A stretch of 64,000 bases of DNA from Adenanthera pavonina (taxonomy: Eukaryota; Streptophyta; Magnoliopsida; Fabales; Fabaceae): assembly GCA_026686845.1 (NCBI GenBank), contig JAIVEN010000007.1, forward strand, positions 39,305,001 through 39,369,000, written 5' to 3'. Positions 11,807 through 23,468 of this stretch are shown piece by piece. The first letter of the stretch is position 1. Each line of letters opens with the position of its first letter. Under the pieces are notes generated by a model. That model was not told the origin of the DNA. It did not search any database and saw nothing but the letters and a program-made list of their open reading frames with translations. The translations under genes were made by a program, and so were the position numbers.

Positions 11807-13544
11807 TTTGAAAGTTGAACCAGGGAAGTAATATTGCTTATGTGCGATGCAAGTTGCTGTAGGACAAAAGTGAGGTTGAGGCTTTGAGAGGCAGAGTCAG
11901 TGTGAAAGGAAGTAAACTTGAAGCCCTCAGCTTAGATTCTGAGGAGGTGGAAAGAATTTAAATATAGGGAATTAACAGGGGGCTTTAAGGTTTTGTGGGG
12001 GAAAATTGTAGGTTCGAATTTCTGGTGGGGGTTGCACCTGATGGGTGTTTTATAGCAGAGAAATGGGTCCCATGCTTTATGAGTGAGCTGTGAAAAAGAC
12101 AGGGTTTGGTTTTGGGATTAGTTATAAACAGCTTCCTCACTTGCTCCGTATTCCAATTCGACCTGGTAGAAGTAGCTTGGCTTTTTATTTTTTGAAGTCT
12201 CAAGACTCTTAAGAAAAGTGATCAAATCCTAATTTCGTTGGAGAAGAAAGGGAAAGGCTTCACTTGGCACTGTATATTATACATAGCTGGTTACTAGCAG
12301 GAGCATAAATTGACTTCTTGATCTATTCTTACCGAGGAGCATAACTATAGATGTTGGTATTCCTCATATAGATTGACCGTTAAGCTATAAAGGATGGTGG
12401 ATGCTAGTTGTTAATTTGTCGGCAAAGTACCTCACATTCAATTTCGAAATGACATCGAGTTACCTGCCACTTGCCTCGGTAAATTTTAGGAATAATTGTC
12501 GATAGAGTATTAAATTAAATTAATTAATTATGATAAAAAAATTTTACTCACTCCATTTAAAATATAAATTATATTTTAAAATTTTATTTTAATATAAAAT
12601 ATAAATTTCATTTGATAATTTTAAAAATATTAAATATTTTTTATTTATAAAAAAATAATATATTTTTTAATAAATTTAATAAATAAATTTTTTTTATTTT
12701 TATTAAATTAGTTAACTATTACTTATATATTAGATTGAATGAAGTAGTTTTTTAATTTAGTCTAAAAAATTAAAAATATAACATGCTTTAACCCATCTAT
12801 AACTTTTTTTATGAGGCGTTATTTGGAATTGCATAGCATATGGGGTTTAAATATAAATCACAAAAGTTTCAATTGAAGAATGAGGCGAGGCTAAATTGCA
12901 GATTTCAGAAGTTGAGTGGAGGCTTGTGGGAGAAACAAGAGGCGGCAGAAGCCAGCAGGGGAGTTATTACTACGAGGATAGAGTCCTAAATTGAGGAAGA
13001 TTTCGCGAACTTCGAGTTTCAGAAGTCAAAATACAACACACCTAAACTTGCTTTCAATGTCGGCGGTGAGTGTTGACTGTTTCGCATTCCACTTTTCTAG
13101 AAGTTGCCACCCCTTGTCCACTCAGTCAACGCACTCCCTAACCTTTTTGTTTTACCGCCAAGACACTCCCTCCTAAATTATATAATGAGGACATTGATCC
13201 ATGAAGTTGGTTTTGAAATCAATTTTTAAAGTAATTTCTTTAATTTATATTATAAAATATTTTATATTAATTATATATATATTAAAAAAATTATTTTTTT
13301 AACTGAAATAAATATAAAATGCACCTATATTTCTTATTTTTATTCTCATTAAATATTTTATTTTATTATTATTGCAGATTATAAATAAAAAGAGAGAAAT
13401 CATTAAAGATATAAATAAAATAAAAAAAAAAATATTCAATACCCTATATTTTGGATTAAAAACTTGTTATACAAAATATTTTATAATATGGATCGGAAGA
13501 ATATTTTTTTGGATAATGCTCCCTAATATATTTAATAGTGATAT
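11807..13544. other. Intergenic, promoter of small membrane protein plus AT-rich DNA
   Basis: The first 200-400 bases are the 5'UTR and promoter of the neighbouring gene. An AT-rich block at about 12545-12745 begins CTCACTCCATTTAAAATA and ends ATTGAATGAAGTAG, resembling a decayed Stowaway-like MITE. A less AT-rich patch at 12890-13160 has no recognisable gene. Confidence 0.45.
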
Positions 13545-14508
13545 AGTTAATCCCTTAATTATCAAATCATTTTCAAGTTGGTCCCCAAGAATGCCATCTG
13601 GCAAGATTGAGGTTGACAAATAGAGTCGCTAATATGGCAAACACGTGAACAAGAGATACTAACTAGGAATAAAGAGTGACTGATTTTAATCTCTACATTT
13701 TACTATAATTTGTAATTTAGTTCTAAAACTTTATTATTTTTCTTAAATTCATCCTCAAACTTTATTTCTGTCTAAACATTTATTCTTCAACTATTTAAAT
13801 ATTAGCTATCTTATCTATAAGTGTGATAGGTGACAAGGAAAATTCAAAAACAAAGATGACAGCTCAAATAGGTGCACAATAAAGGACAACAATAAGAAAT
13901 TGTGTAAGGAGTAAAGATCATCATTTTTTGTGAATCCCTATTTTAAGTTTGGACATTCACGAAGAAGTGTTAATTAAAATCCAAAGAAATTATTTATATT
14001 AGTAATGTCAATATTTTGCAATTGCATATTACTTATTCAATATTATTTGAAATTTAAGTTTACAGCTTGAATGTTTAAACTTGAACTAATGACTCACTAA
14101 AAATTATGATCTTCACTCTTTAAGAAAATTCCTTATCATTATTCTTTACTACTCACCTATTCGAGCTCACCATCTTTATCTTCGTGTTTTCCTGGCCACT
14201 AGTTATAATTATGGATGAGATGGTTAATCTTTAAAGAGTTAAAGAATAAATGTTTAAATAGAAATAAAATTTGAGAATTAATTTAAGAAAAATAAAAAAT
14301 TTAAGGATTAAATTACTAATTGTGATAAAATGTAGGGATTAAAATTAACTTCTTCTTAATCCTAACTAGTATCCCTTATCTATGTACCTGTTATATTAGC
14401 AATTCTGTTTATCATGTTAGCAACTCTATTTATCATGTCAATTTGGGGACTAATTTCAAAATCCACATAAAGTCACTTAAAGTTTAAGGACTGAAAGATT
14501 AATTTTCC
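13545..14508. mobile_element. Non-autonomous foldback MULE (Mutator-like) element
   Basis: Two arms of roughly 250-300 bp are imperfect reverse complements. The left arm (about 13545-13830) contains TTGGTCCCCAAG, then ATTTTAATCTCTACATTTTA and CTAAACATTTATTCTTCAAC. The right arm (about 14215-14508) contains their complements. Long terminal inverted repeats with an unrelated middle are the hallmark of MULE derivatives. The outer right end, read inward, starts GGAAAATTAATCT and resembles the left end of the MuDR element at 46917. The central 350 bases (about 13860-14205) are non-repetitive and could be captured host sequence. No transposase is present. A 9-bp target duplication could not be made out. 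Confidence 0.6.
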
Positions 14509-15073
14509 TTCCCAGCTTATGGCAGGGACTTCCGTAGCTAATTGCTGACACTAGCATAATGGCCTGGATAACCTCGGATCATGCAAACTACTTCAAAACT
14601 GATGAAAAATTATATCACATCATATAAAACTTCTTTTTCTCGACAATTTGTAATTAATATAGTAGCAATTATCTAAAAACTTTATGTCGCAATTTCTTTA
14701 TGATTCACCCTCACTGTCGATGGCTATGTTCTAATATTAAGTATCCATTGGAAAGTCTTTCTATGTGAACAAACTAAGCAAGTCGCGTTTCACACATTAC
14801 ATCAGCAGGACAAAATCAATACAAGCCTACAACGCTATCCAGTTCAAGTAAAATAGACAAGTAGTCAAGAAAGTATTTTATATTTCACGTTAAAAACAGG
14901 GGCTGTAATCCAGTGTAGCTTAGGCCAAAACCAACGACTTGAGAAATTCTAGATCGTTTACATTCTACAACAGCTAATTCCAGGAACAAATATCAGAACC
15001 ATCCTATGTTTATCACCGACCAGCACAGAGGCTATGATTTCTAGACATATCCAAATAAATAACATATACATCA
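14509..15073. other. Spacer and probable DREB2-like 3'UTR
   Basis: No gene is seen. The part near 15073 is the 3' flank of the minus-strand AP2/ERF gene. Confidence 0.5.
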
Positions 15074-15628
15074 TCAAGATGAAAGAGCAGAGAAATTCAT
15101 CCTCGATTCAACTTCCCCTTCCTCAACTTTTATATTTAAGGGAACAGGTTTCTTGTCAGTATTCTCTAACTCACCAAAGCCAGAGTTGCTTGGGGATATC
15201 ACAGACTCGGTTGGCACTGCAGAATCAGATTGATTAGGAAAATTGGAGACTGACACATTGGGAAAGTTGAGGCGGGCACAAGAACCATACATTGCTCTTG
15301 CTGCTTCATCATAGGCAAGAGCAGCTCCAATGGCGGTGGGAAATGTACCCAACCAGAGCCTACTCCCCCTGTTTGGCTCTCGAATTTCCGCAACCCACTT
15401 GCCCCACGTCCTTTGCCTCACACCTCTGTAGTTACAACGAGAGTTCTCGGGCCCTCCTTTACCTTTCATGCATCCCTTCTTTGATCCTTTAGCAGGAACT
15501 TTCCGAACTGGCTTATCTGCATCATTGCAAGAGTCAAGCCGGGCATTATATTCTTTCCATCTCGCCAGCGTCTCCGCCAGGGACTTTGATCCGTCCCCTT
15601 TAGTATTGGTTTTCTCTATTTTGTGCAT
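15074..15628 (-). CDS. AP2/ERF transcription factor, DREB2-like
   Basis: Nuclear DNA-binding protein of the DREB A-2 group, which binds DRE/CRT elements (core CCGAC) in drought and heat responses. The product is 184 aa. Residues 18-60 hold the group signature (LAETLARWKEYN, KPVRKVPAKGSKKGCMKGKG). The AP2 domain spans about 67-124 (YRGVRQRTWGKWVAEIREP, LWLGTF, ARLNFP), with the DREB-type valine at 79 and Glu at 84. Two oddities are seen. The usually invariant Glu in the helix (TA-x-EAALAY) is Gly101 here, and the protein ends soon after VESRMNFSALSS, much shorter than DREB2 proteins with their long activation region. The usual RKRKSR-type basic N-terminus is also missing. The start is preceded by a probable 3' splice site (exon edge 15641), so the leader is spliced. 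It may be a divergent functional paralogue or a decaying copy. Confidence 0.85.
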   Translation of the reverse strand: MHKIEKTNTKGDGSKSLAETLARWKEYNARLDSCNDADKPVRKVPAKGSKKGCMKGKGGPENSRCNYRGVRQRTWGKWVAEIREPNRGSRLWLGTFPTAIGAALAYDEAARAMYGSCARLNFPNVSVSNFPNQSDSAVPTESVISPSNSGFGELENTDKKPVPLNIKVEEGEVESRMNFSALSS

Positions 15629-16401
15629 GCAAGTTGCACTCCTTGTACGAACAAAATATCAGATAAGCAAACCCAAGTAACAACCTGCCAAAGTCAGACA
15701 AGACCTCAAGTTCATTTGAAAAAATTATTGCAATACAAATTTGCTTATCCAGCTGTGATGGAAAATATGAGACATGGCGAGAAAGGAAGTGAACATGGAA
15801 GCCAGGCATAAAGTCACCATCACGCACCGCTCTTCCCAAGTTCCAACTATAAGGGACATATCTGGGAGCCAAACACAATTATTACTTATGTTGTTAATCA
15901 TCACACCGCTCTATGAAAATATCTCTAGCTGAACTCCACATTCGCCAATATACACATTAGCCAGATTTTTGCATTATGCTTCAAGTGCTCTCTGAAGCAA
16001 AATTTTCTGGATGACGTAACCGTAAAATGCCTAGGGCTGTAGATGAAACAAAATGCAGAGAGCTGCTGTTGCAAATGGGAAAGAACATCGCTGCATTTGA
16101 GATTACTCCCACAGCATCTAAGAATGAAATACAATTTTATCGCCTACTGGTCTAGTTTACTTCTTCAACATCTCTTTTTTTTTCTTTATTTAGAATAAAT
16201 CTAGTGGGGCATAACAAATTATTTGCCCAACTTGGTTGAATTCGCCTCAAAACTGAAGAATAATAATAAATTCAAGTCATTAAGAAACCAGGAAAAAAGA
16301 GAGAGATAGAGAGAGAGAGTATGAAAAGAAATGCGCTAAAATTAACTAAGTTAAAATTGAAATAGTGCATCTGAAAAGCAAGAATGGGGGATAGAAGATA
16401 C

Positions 16402-16530
16402 CTGGGTTCAGAGATGATGGAGGCAGAGGCGTTGACTTGGAAGGTGTCTGGGCAAGAAGTCAGAGAGAAAAGAAAAAATAGAAATGGAGAGAGAGTCAAA
16501 GAAAGAAGAAGAGGGAATGACCTTTGTTAC
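16402..16530 (-). other. Probable 5'UTR exon of the DREB2-like gene
   Basis: On the minus strand a CT-rich leader runs to CCCAG|GTATC (donor at 16401-16400), and the next acceptor is just before the coding exon (exon edge 15641). A 5'UTR intron of about 760 bases is common in DREB2 genes. The outer limit is approximate. A GA microsatellite (about 16299-16319) lies inside the intron. Confidence 0.45.
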
Positions 16531-17226
16531 ATTCGCCGTCGTTATGTTCACTGTTTAACGAGGATATCTGGGTATTCCGGATTTGGACATATGAGGGCCG
16601 CGAGGATTGCCGGTGGTCGAAAATTTCGACATTACCAATGCTGCCGACTTACAATTCTACCATCCTTCAACCCTAAAACATAATTCCCAGTTTGTTTTTT
16701 TTTTTCTGGGGGTTAGTACCGGGAAAAAAATAAGGAACCTACTTTTGGGCCTCCGAGGCTGAGAGCCCAGCTTCACTGCCGATTGATTACATTTTTTTTG
16801 TATAAATGAAAAAAAAAAGAACAACTCCTCTGGTTTTGGAGATGAAAGGGAAAATGGGTATCTCACATTTAGTCCATTGGATCTCTTTTAAAAGAGGCCT
16901 ACTATCCTCATACTAAACCATCTTTTTGTTTTTTTTCAGCCACTTTGACATGGCAAAGATGGGGGAGACAGCTTCAATTTTAGATATTTCATTTTCAATT
17001 TCAACAACAACAAAATAATATATACAAATGCTGAAAAAAATATTTCAAATGATATATTACGATGCATGCATTTTCACTTTTTTCAAAAAAAAGAAAAATA
17101 TATTTTTTATTTTTAAAATATATATATTTCAAATACTCGATTTCTGAATTAAACTGAATCTTAGTGATCACTTAGTATGAGGTAAGTAGAGAAAGGGAAT
17201 AAAACTTTTTATGAAGTAGAACATTA
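16531..17226. other. DREB2-like promoter region and AT-rich spacer
   Basis: GC-richer DNA to about 16660 is the likely promoter of the AP2/ERF gene. The rest is A/T-rich with homopolymer runs. No gene is seen. Confidence 0.45.
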
Positions 17227-17701
17227 GGTACTGCTTTATTTCAAAAAAAGCATGGACTTCCCGAGAAATTTGGTTTAACTCAGGAAATTCAAAACCTTGA
17301 GAAGTTCTATTTCCTGCGTAGTTTGTAATATTTTGTAAAAAAATATTTCTTCAAAGATTTTCTAGGAAATAGAACATTAGGTACTGCTTAGTTTTAAAAA
17401 AAATAGACTTCCCAGGAAATTAGATTTAACTCAAGAAGTACAAAACCTTGGGAAGTTATACTTTCTAAGCAGTTTTAGATATTTTATGAAAAATATTCTT
17501 AATTATTTTATTTATTTAATAAAAAGTATATTAATATCTTTAACACTAAAACATAACTTATTTATTTTAAAAAATAATTTGAACTTCTCAATAATTAAAA
17601 AAATTAAACAAGTAGATAAAACATGAATTTTCTGAAAAATCTATTTCCTTGAAAGCTTATTTTTGGGGACCTACTTTTCCAGAAGTAAACTGAATGACCC
17701 C
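17227..17701. mobile_element. Tourist-like MITE with duplicated left end
   Basis: A 322-bp unit (17380-17701) begins GGTACTGCTTAGTTT and ends AAACTGAATGACCCC, flanked by TTA on both sides (17377-17379 and 17702-17704), as in PIF/Harbinger-derived MITEs. The first about 150 bases of the element are present a second time immediately upstream (17227-17379, also starting GGTACTGCTTTATTT after TTA). The left end is therefore tandemly duplicated. Confidence 0.6.
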
Positions 17702-17704
17702 TTA

Positions 17705-20103
17705 AAAATATGTAATTGTTTATTTTTAATTGACTAGAAATGCATAAGTTAATCCTTAAAAATTTAGAAACATACAATGATAACAATTAATGAGTAGCAG
17801 ATAAAAATGTATAGGGATTGATAAATATTTTAATTTTAATAAATGCATTTAAAAGGACCATTTTTTTTATTTTTCTTTTGTATTTAAAAACAAAAATTGT
17901 ACACTTTTTCAATTAATGAACGGTTATGGGTCGTCCCCCATGCGTGGTAAAAGATGTCAGCTTTTTGTGAAAGTAAATTACCCGTTTCAATTAAACCGAA
18001 AGGAAAAGCTCCGATCATCATGGCAATTGCACCTTATCTTGTTTTGTGAAATTTCAGGTCCCTCGTGTTGGATCACATCTACATTGTCCTTCTCTAAACT
18101 TGTTTGCTTTATCACTCTTAAGGTTCCTTGGTAAGGATTCACTTTCAGCCATTATGCCGCCCCTTTTATGTTTTAACTACAATCATTGGCTTTTAAAGCT
18201 ATCTTTTTTCATATCTACATTGGCATATCATCCTACGAGGCTGCGCTATATATTTACATTTAACATAGGCTTGTTAGCTTAAAAATAATAATAGCCATTG
18301 CTTACTTTTTAAAAAATATATATATATATATATATTTCGATCTTTCATTGCATATCGATTAATATACATTTGAGGATCCTATTTCGGTGGGAATCCGACA
18401 TCAAGTATGTTTGTAAAGTCTGGTCTTTCGGAAGCTTTTTTCTTTTTTCGCCCCTCTTTTGTTAATATATATATATACATATATAATGTTAAAAATGGAC
18501 CAAATAATAATAAGCTTACGCGTAATTGTTAAAAAATGAACCCCCAGGTACTAATCAAGCGTCAGCTAATTTGCAAATCCAGTACCAGTAATAATTAACC
18601 ATGGATCGGAGGAGGGGAGGGTCCAATTGATTACTCCATCCATTTGCTTTGTACTGTGCTTTTTAATTTTGCTTTCTCTTTCAACCCCAGACAACTTTTT
18701 TCAGCTTTCTTTCTCTTATTACTCATTTGTGGATGTTGGAAATTGAAACTTCACCTGTGTGTTTCGGACTTGATTACCCAAGTTTGAGTCCTAAACTACG
18801 TAGGCTGCTCTCACTTTGTCCTTGGATGCACAGCCTTTCCCATCTTCCACTAGAATACATTCGATTCTTTGATTTCTTTCTGGGTATACGGCACAAGTCT
18901 ATTCTCTTTGATAGAAGAATACGAAACATTGCTAGTGGCAGACACAAAGATAAATGAAAGAGAAGCTCCTTCCAATATCTTATTACTTACTATATAGTAC
19001 ACGCTCTGCAGATCCGCCCATAGATTTCTCTGCTTGACAATGATGCCATAAGCGCAATGTAATATGATTAAAGGCCACTTTTATTTATTTTCTTCCCATG
19101 AAACGATACAAAACTCAAACGCATCATGGGAGTAAAATGTTAATCAAAGTTATCGAAATGGACGCTAATATGATATGGTTCTTTTGGTGTTCATAATGCA
19201 AATCAGTAATCAGTTCCTGCTTTTGCTTTTCTTTTACCAATTCATCATGTCATATGATCATACTATAGGACCCACAGTTGAATCATTTGAATTAACAAAA
19301 GAAAAAAGAGAAAGAAAGGTTGTCCTTGCATTGTAGAGAAATCCATCCTTTCAAGTCGAGAAGAAAACTTTTAATTTTAATACTTTATGCTCCCCGCGTT
19401 GAAAGACCCAGTCTTACAAGGAATTAATCAAGCAAATTACTCTTTCATCATGAATGGTTTCAACCACACTAATCGCAGCACAGATTTCACATATTTGTTG
19501 TGAAAGTTGTGAAAGTTAAACCTCTGATTTTGATAAACAATGATGATGATTACACATTGCCCCCCATTCTATCTCAAAAAACAAAATAGGTCCAAAATTT
19601 CAAACCTGCCCATTTACCCTTCTTTTTTTACATTGATCAATGATCAATGAATCATGCTCAAGTAATGGCAAACATATATATATATATAGATAGATATATA
19701 TTGCCCTAGTTTAATTTGTTTGATTATTGCTTTCTTTCATTGGCACGATTATTTATCTAAATTACCTATAAATTCTTCTACCTCAATGACATTTTTCTTT
19801 TCTTCGTGAGCCATTCCGAGGTATTTTTTTATCGTGCAACCCTTACCTATAAATTCTTCTACCTCAAAATGACATTTTTCTTTTCTTCGTGAGCCATTCC
19901 GAGGTATATGTTTATCGTGCAACCCTTACAGAAAGCGCTTGAGAAAAAGAAAAATAGAAAAAACAGGGAGAGCAGAATTTACGATGTCCCTTGATTGAAC
20001 GGAAACGACTAAATAAATAATTCACATCATGACAATGGAAGATTATATATTACAAAGCGTAACATGAAGAACATGTTATGTTGGCTGATTTCATTTCATC
20101 ACA
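17705..20103. other. Intergenic region between DREB2-like and XTH genes
   Basis: No recognisable gene. A 76-residue open frame at 18727-18957 (plus) shows no domain I recognise. TA microsatellites lie at about 18317-18334 and 19675-19690. A clean tandem duplication lies at 19764-19927. The right end is the XTH 3'UTR. Confidence 0.5.
19764..19927. repeat. Tandem duplication, two ~82-bp units
   Basis: Unit 1 (19764-19844) and unit 2 (19845-19927) both start ACCTATAAATTCTTCTACCT and end ATCGTGCAACCCTT. They differ by only a few bases (AA insertion, TTT/ATG). The near-identity indicates a recent duplication. Confidence 0.9.
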
Positions 20104-22122
20104 TCAGTGGCGGAGGTGATAGTGACGGTGATGGACACACTCGGCAGGAGTGGATGGGAACCTAGCAATGTCAGAGCAATAGTCATACACCATATGGTTG
20201 GCCTTCACCCACATGAGCTGATGGCTCTGATGCACACTAAGCTCCGATAACGTAGGCTCGTCCCACCAATACTTCTTATCCTCACTGCTGCTGCACCTCT
20301 TTGCATTATTTACCGTCGCCACTGACCCTGGACACTCGCACGCATTGATGTCGAATTCCTTGTATGTCGCTACGAATGGTGCGTGGCTCCAATCCGTCTT
20401 CACTCGACCCCCCTGTGTCGCCCAATCGTCTGCGTTCCATATTGAGCTATACACTCCCATCGCTTGGTCCTTCGGGAAAGGAATGCCCTTGTGTTCCAAA
20501 TTTGTGTGCACCCTTATTGGGGTCTCGTCCACTAGGAATCTGATTACATCATATCATATCATATGCAATATTAGAATAATTAAAAATTTAAAATAACCGT
20601 AATGGTAATGGTAACTCGAATCATCGTAAAAGATAAAAATATCTTCATAGTATGTCCAAAGAAATTGCCAGAAACACAGGAAATAGACGTCTCTGTCTGT
20701 ATTCCTGTTCTCTGCAATGAAACTATTCGGGGTATTGGCTTAAATTATCGAAGATTCCTTCTTCTTTTGCAGGAGCCGATGGGGACACAACGACAACACA
20801 AACCCCTGTCATAGCTCCAACACCAATAATTAAAAAAGAAAGCATATTATCCTCATAGCACTCTTCTTCATATCCATGTGAAGCCAGTCCCCTTTTTTTC
20901 TTTTTCATTTTATACTTTCGACTCATGGAACACGGCGAACAGAGCCCATCTTCCCTACCAAACTAGAATGCATAACAGAGAACGGGTCCTTATTGTGCTT
21001 ACACAACTTGGCGCTGATTCCAGAAGATAGAGTAGGAGTGGAAATCCTTGGAGGGGTCGAACCAGAGGTTGAGTCTCTGCTCCCTGTTACCCACTCCATT
21101 CACATACACGTTAGTCTGCACAGAGTATGGTTCACCCGTTGTGTTGCCCAGGAACTCAAAATCAAATTCATTGTGATTCGGACCGTCCGATGACATCTGC
21201 ATCAACCGAATCAATCACAGCTATGTGAGTCATTCAGCTACTAGGTTAATGATAGATAAAGGTCCATTCCAACAAATGATTTTAGGAATCACAAACAGAC
21301 TACTTAGTTAATCAGACTAAAAAACGAAGGTCTTCCATTAAATTCGGACAGATATCCAATCCTGGACCGTGGTTGGCGACAAAGTGATAAATTGATGTAA
21401 AGTCATTCACGGGTTACAACCAGTAGACAGATGCGTCGCTAGTCTACAATAATTCCAAGTATAAATTTGTCTGTTACTAAGAAACGTTCAATGCATGGAG
21501 CTGAATAGTACGTACGCTATTTAATTTATCTGGTCCAAGAGTCGTAGCAATCAATACATGGGTAGATAGGGAATAATAATCTCCCATAGCAACATAGTAA
21601 GGGAGTAATGTAAGCTTCTAAAAAAAATAGTGGATTTCACTTACATAGAAAGCAGTCACAGTCCCAGCAGAGTCACCCTCCACAAGCTTGAGCTGGATGC
21701 TCACTCTTCCAAACATATACTTGCTTTTGGATCCAAAACCAGCACCTGAAACGTGAAAAGTAAGCTTATTTTGGATGTTCCCACAAATCCAATAACATTA
21801 TCGTATGGAATCAGAAAATTAAAAACACACACGCATTGATAACGAAAAGGTCTTGAAGAGCAGACTGAGGGATGGTTTGTATTTCAGTGGTTAAGCGTTG
21901 GAATAGACTTTTTTGTTATTTCGTCCAGGAAGGAAGAAAAAAGGTAGAATATATTTATTTACCGGAATAATTGTCAAGTTTGAGTTTGAGGAGGTCTCCT
22001 TCGTAGATAAAGTGGTCTAAAGCCCAGCTTGGCTGGAAAAGATCATCAAACTTGGCAGAAGCAGCCGCCGCCACCAACACAAGCCCTACGAAAAATCCCA
22101 AGAAAGGAGACATTACAGACAT
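20104..22122 (-). CDS. XTH: Xyloglucan endotransglucosylase/hydrolase (XTH1/2-like, GH16)
   Basis: Secreted cell-wall enzyme that cuts xyloglucan and rejoins it to another chain, loosening or reinforcing walls. Exons in coding order are 22122-21963, 21745-21645, 21196-21003 and 20539-20104, with GT-AG introns. The product is 296 aa, normal for XTHs. The N-terminus is a signal peptide (MSVMSPFLGFFVGLVLVAAA). The active site reads HNEFDFEFLGN (residues 95-105), with nucleophile Glu97, helper Asp99 and acid/base Glu101. It is followed at once by the N-glycosylation sequon NTT at 105. DWATQGG and the Cys-rich C-terminal XET domain (...YDYCSD...) follow. The HNEFDFEF variant and NTTGEPY match the Arabidopsis XTH1/XTH2 branch rather than the common HDEIDFEF type. 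All junctions keep frame, so it is probably functional. Transferase versus hydrolase activity is unproven. Confidence 0.95.
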
Positions 22123-22221
22123 GGAGATTGGAGACAGAGAGTGCAGAAAGATGAAGAGGAGAATGGACGAATTATAGACAGGGAAGCTTCAGCTGTGGGT
22201 GAAGGAGCAGAGCGTGTAAGG

Positions 22222-22228
22222 TTTTATA
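22222..22228 (-). promoter_or_regulatory. TATA box of XTH gene
   Basis: TATAAAA on the minus strand lies 100 bases before the start codon, which would give a 5'UTR of about 70 bases. Confidence 0.65.
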
Positions 22229-23463
22229 GGCAATAAGAAGGAGAGATTTTTTTAAAAAGGAGCTTGTCTGGGAAGCCACATCACGGGCCACGGTGGACAA
22301 CAAATTCCGAGAAGTTAAAAAATATAGCCGTTGTTACTGAAGAGAATAGCTGGCGAAAGGTGTGAAGTGTCAGAGGGACAGTGGTGGAGTGTCGGGAAAA
22401 GAGGATATTTCAACAAATAGAAAAAGGCCATGTGGACCGATACAGCTGGATGGTTAGAGTGTCCAGTTGTCAGTATATATATGAATTTATAAAGCTGCAG
22501 CTTTATCTCCCAAGCGATTGATTCCTTTTATATGATGGCGTGTGGGTCAACGGAAAGGAAAAGAAAAATGTTATGCAAATCCGATGGCCTTGATCTGTTT
22601 TATTTTAATGATATCATGGAGTGAGTGCGAGTGTGGGAGGTGGCGTGAGAGGTTCTCTTTTATGATTTATCTGCTTTCATGACAGCATTTCCAGCTGGAT
22701 ACTACTAGCGCTAGGCCCCCCTGTCCGCGCTATTGAATGAATCCCTTTCCTCCACAGTAAATCCACCTCAATCAATATATTACTACTAGGAAGATGTATA
22801 TAAAATTCCTTGGTTATCACCCTTTATTTTTATTTATAAACTCTTCAGGATCACGTATAAATTATGGGAAGAGTTTTAATTTTTTTTAAAACACTTAAAA
22901 ATGAAAATAATGTCCTATTCACCTACAAAGTTTGATTTATTAACAATTATTTCTTTAACCCGTTTTCAAAAATTTCATATGCTTTAATGTATTTAATTTT
23001 CCCCTCCACTCTTTCCTGTTATTTTCTCATTTATAACTTTCAAAAAATATCCAGCCTATACTTGCCTTTTCTTTTGTACAAGATTCTTTATGTAAGCTTT
23101 TGTTGATCCATAATATAAGTTAATTTAATTTACCCAAGAAAAAGAAGCGATTATGATTTTTTTTTAAATTCCTTTTATAAATTCATTTTACGTATATTCA
23201 TCTCTATTTTCAATATTGTGATTAATGTGGTAGTTTTGGAATGGTTGGTAAAATTTTAAAAAAATAAAATAAAATTCTTCACTAATTTTAATCACCTTCC
23301 TCAAGATCTATAATTTTGTTACAATGATTTTATACTCCCTCCAATACTATTTATATAGTGATTTTAAGTATCTCCACATAAATTAAGAAAGTTAATAAAA
23401 ATTAGCTAATACCATTAAATTTCTAAAAAAAGTTAGCATAAATTTTCAAATTTAACCTTACAT
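22229..23463. other. XTH upstream region and spacer
   Basis: No gene is seen. The first several hundred bases are the XTH promoter. Near 23336 a truncated Stowaway-like end (ATACTCCCTCCAATACTATT) is visible without its partner. Confidence 0.5.
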
Positions 23464-23468
23464 TAATG

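Noticed and set aside
18727..18957. 76-residue plus-strand frame, vaguely F-box/LRR-like
   Set aside because: No recognisable motif, and stops in all flanking sequence; kept as spacer.
20723..20926. Frame inside XTH intron 3
   Set aside because: Lies wholly within a well-supported intron and shows no family match.
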